A model generated the notes under the pieces. The model did no database searches, was not told the origin of the DNA, and was given only the letters and a program-made list of their open reading frames with translations. From NCBI GenBank assembly GCA_016934225.1, contig JAFGTH010000059.1, forward strand, positions 1 to 5,892: a stretch of DNA of 5,892 bases, given 5' to 3'. Position 1 is the first letter of the stretch. Every line of letters begins with the position of its first letter. The DNA is from Lentisphaerota bacterium (lineage in GTDB: Bacteria; Verrucomicrobiota; Kiritimatiellia; UBA8416; JAFGTH01). Positions 5,756 to 5,892 of this stretch are shown piece after piece. A program made the translations under genes and the position numbers.

Positions 5756-5892
5756 TTTACTTAACTGCACATGTTATTACACTTTTTCATATTTTATCAA
5801 TTAACCGACGATTCTCAACTATAACATCGGATAATTTTACCTTTACTCAACCTTTAAGCAAAACACAATCACGGCGCAAGGACGAGCAGGAA

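Noticed and set aside
1..5892. CRISPR arrays, tRNA or rRNA genes, transposases, integrases, attachment sites or phage-defence genes
   Set aside because: None is seen: there are no regularly spaced direct repeats, no cloverleaf-like sequence noticed, and every substantial reading frame is a signalling or metabolic gene.

Overview
This window holds a cytoplasmic signalling cluster followed by one sugar-catabolism gene. The genes are bacterial. GC content is roughly mid-40s percent by eye, higher in the 5' half of the sugar gene, and about 30% in the tract upstream of it. A hybrid histidine kinase, a stand-alone cyclic-nucleotide-binding protein, a soluble Hanks-type Ser/Thr kinase and a single-domain receiver side by side suggest a signalling-rich Gram-negative-type bacterium. 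The C-terminal receiver of the hybrid kinase (DMIMD...DGLDT, ...KPYE) resembles receivers common in delta-proteobacterial (Desulfobacterota) hybrid kinases, and PVC-group bacteria (Lentisphaerota, Kiritimatiellota) also fit. The taxon cannot be fixed from this sequence.

Layout. 3-245 (+): the end, or all, of a small unrecognised protein, 8 nt ahead of the next gene. 254-1900 (+): a REC-HisKA-HATPase-REC hybrid histidine kinase. 1883-2290 (-): a small cyclic-nucleotide-binding-domain protein without an output domain; its 3' end overlaps the kinase gene by 18 nt. 2291-2617: a 327-bp divergent intergenic region with several imperfect inverted repeats and possible promoters. 2618-3853 (+): a soluble Ser/Thr protein kinase. 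3850-4023 (+): a weakly supported short open frame that overlaps both of its neighbours. 4020-4454 (+): a single-domain response regulator. 4451-5713 (-): L-rhamnose isomerase, converging on the response regulator with a 4-nt overlap. 5714-5892: an AT-rich upstream region with a ribosome binding site, a possible promoter and a palindrome, and no gene seen.

How it may work. The hybrid kinase has two receivers around one transmitter core, so it can take part in a phosphorelay, either internally or with the single-domain receiver at 4020-4454. The Ser/Thr kinase lies immediately upstream of that receiver, apparently in one transcript, which suggests cross-talk between Ser/Thr phosphorylation and His-Asp signalling. 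The cyclic-nucleotide-binding protein is transcribed divergently from the Ser/Thr kinase and could act as a cNMP-sensing partner. None of the signalling proteins has a visible membrane segment or DNA-binding domain, so the final output must lie elsewhere. A functional link between these genes is an inference from gene order. L-rhamnose isomerase is confidently identified but appears unrelated to the signalling genes.
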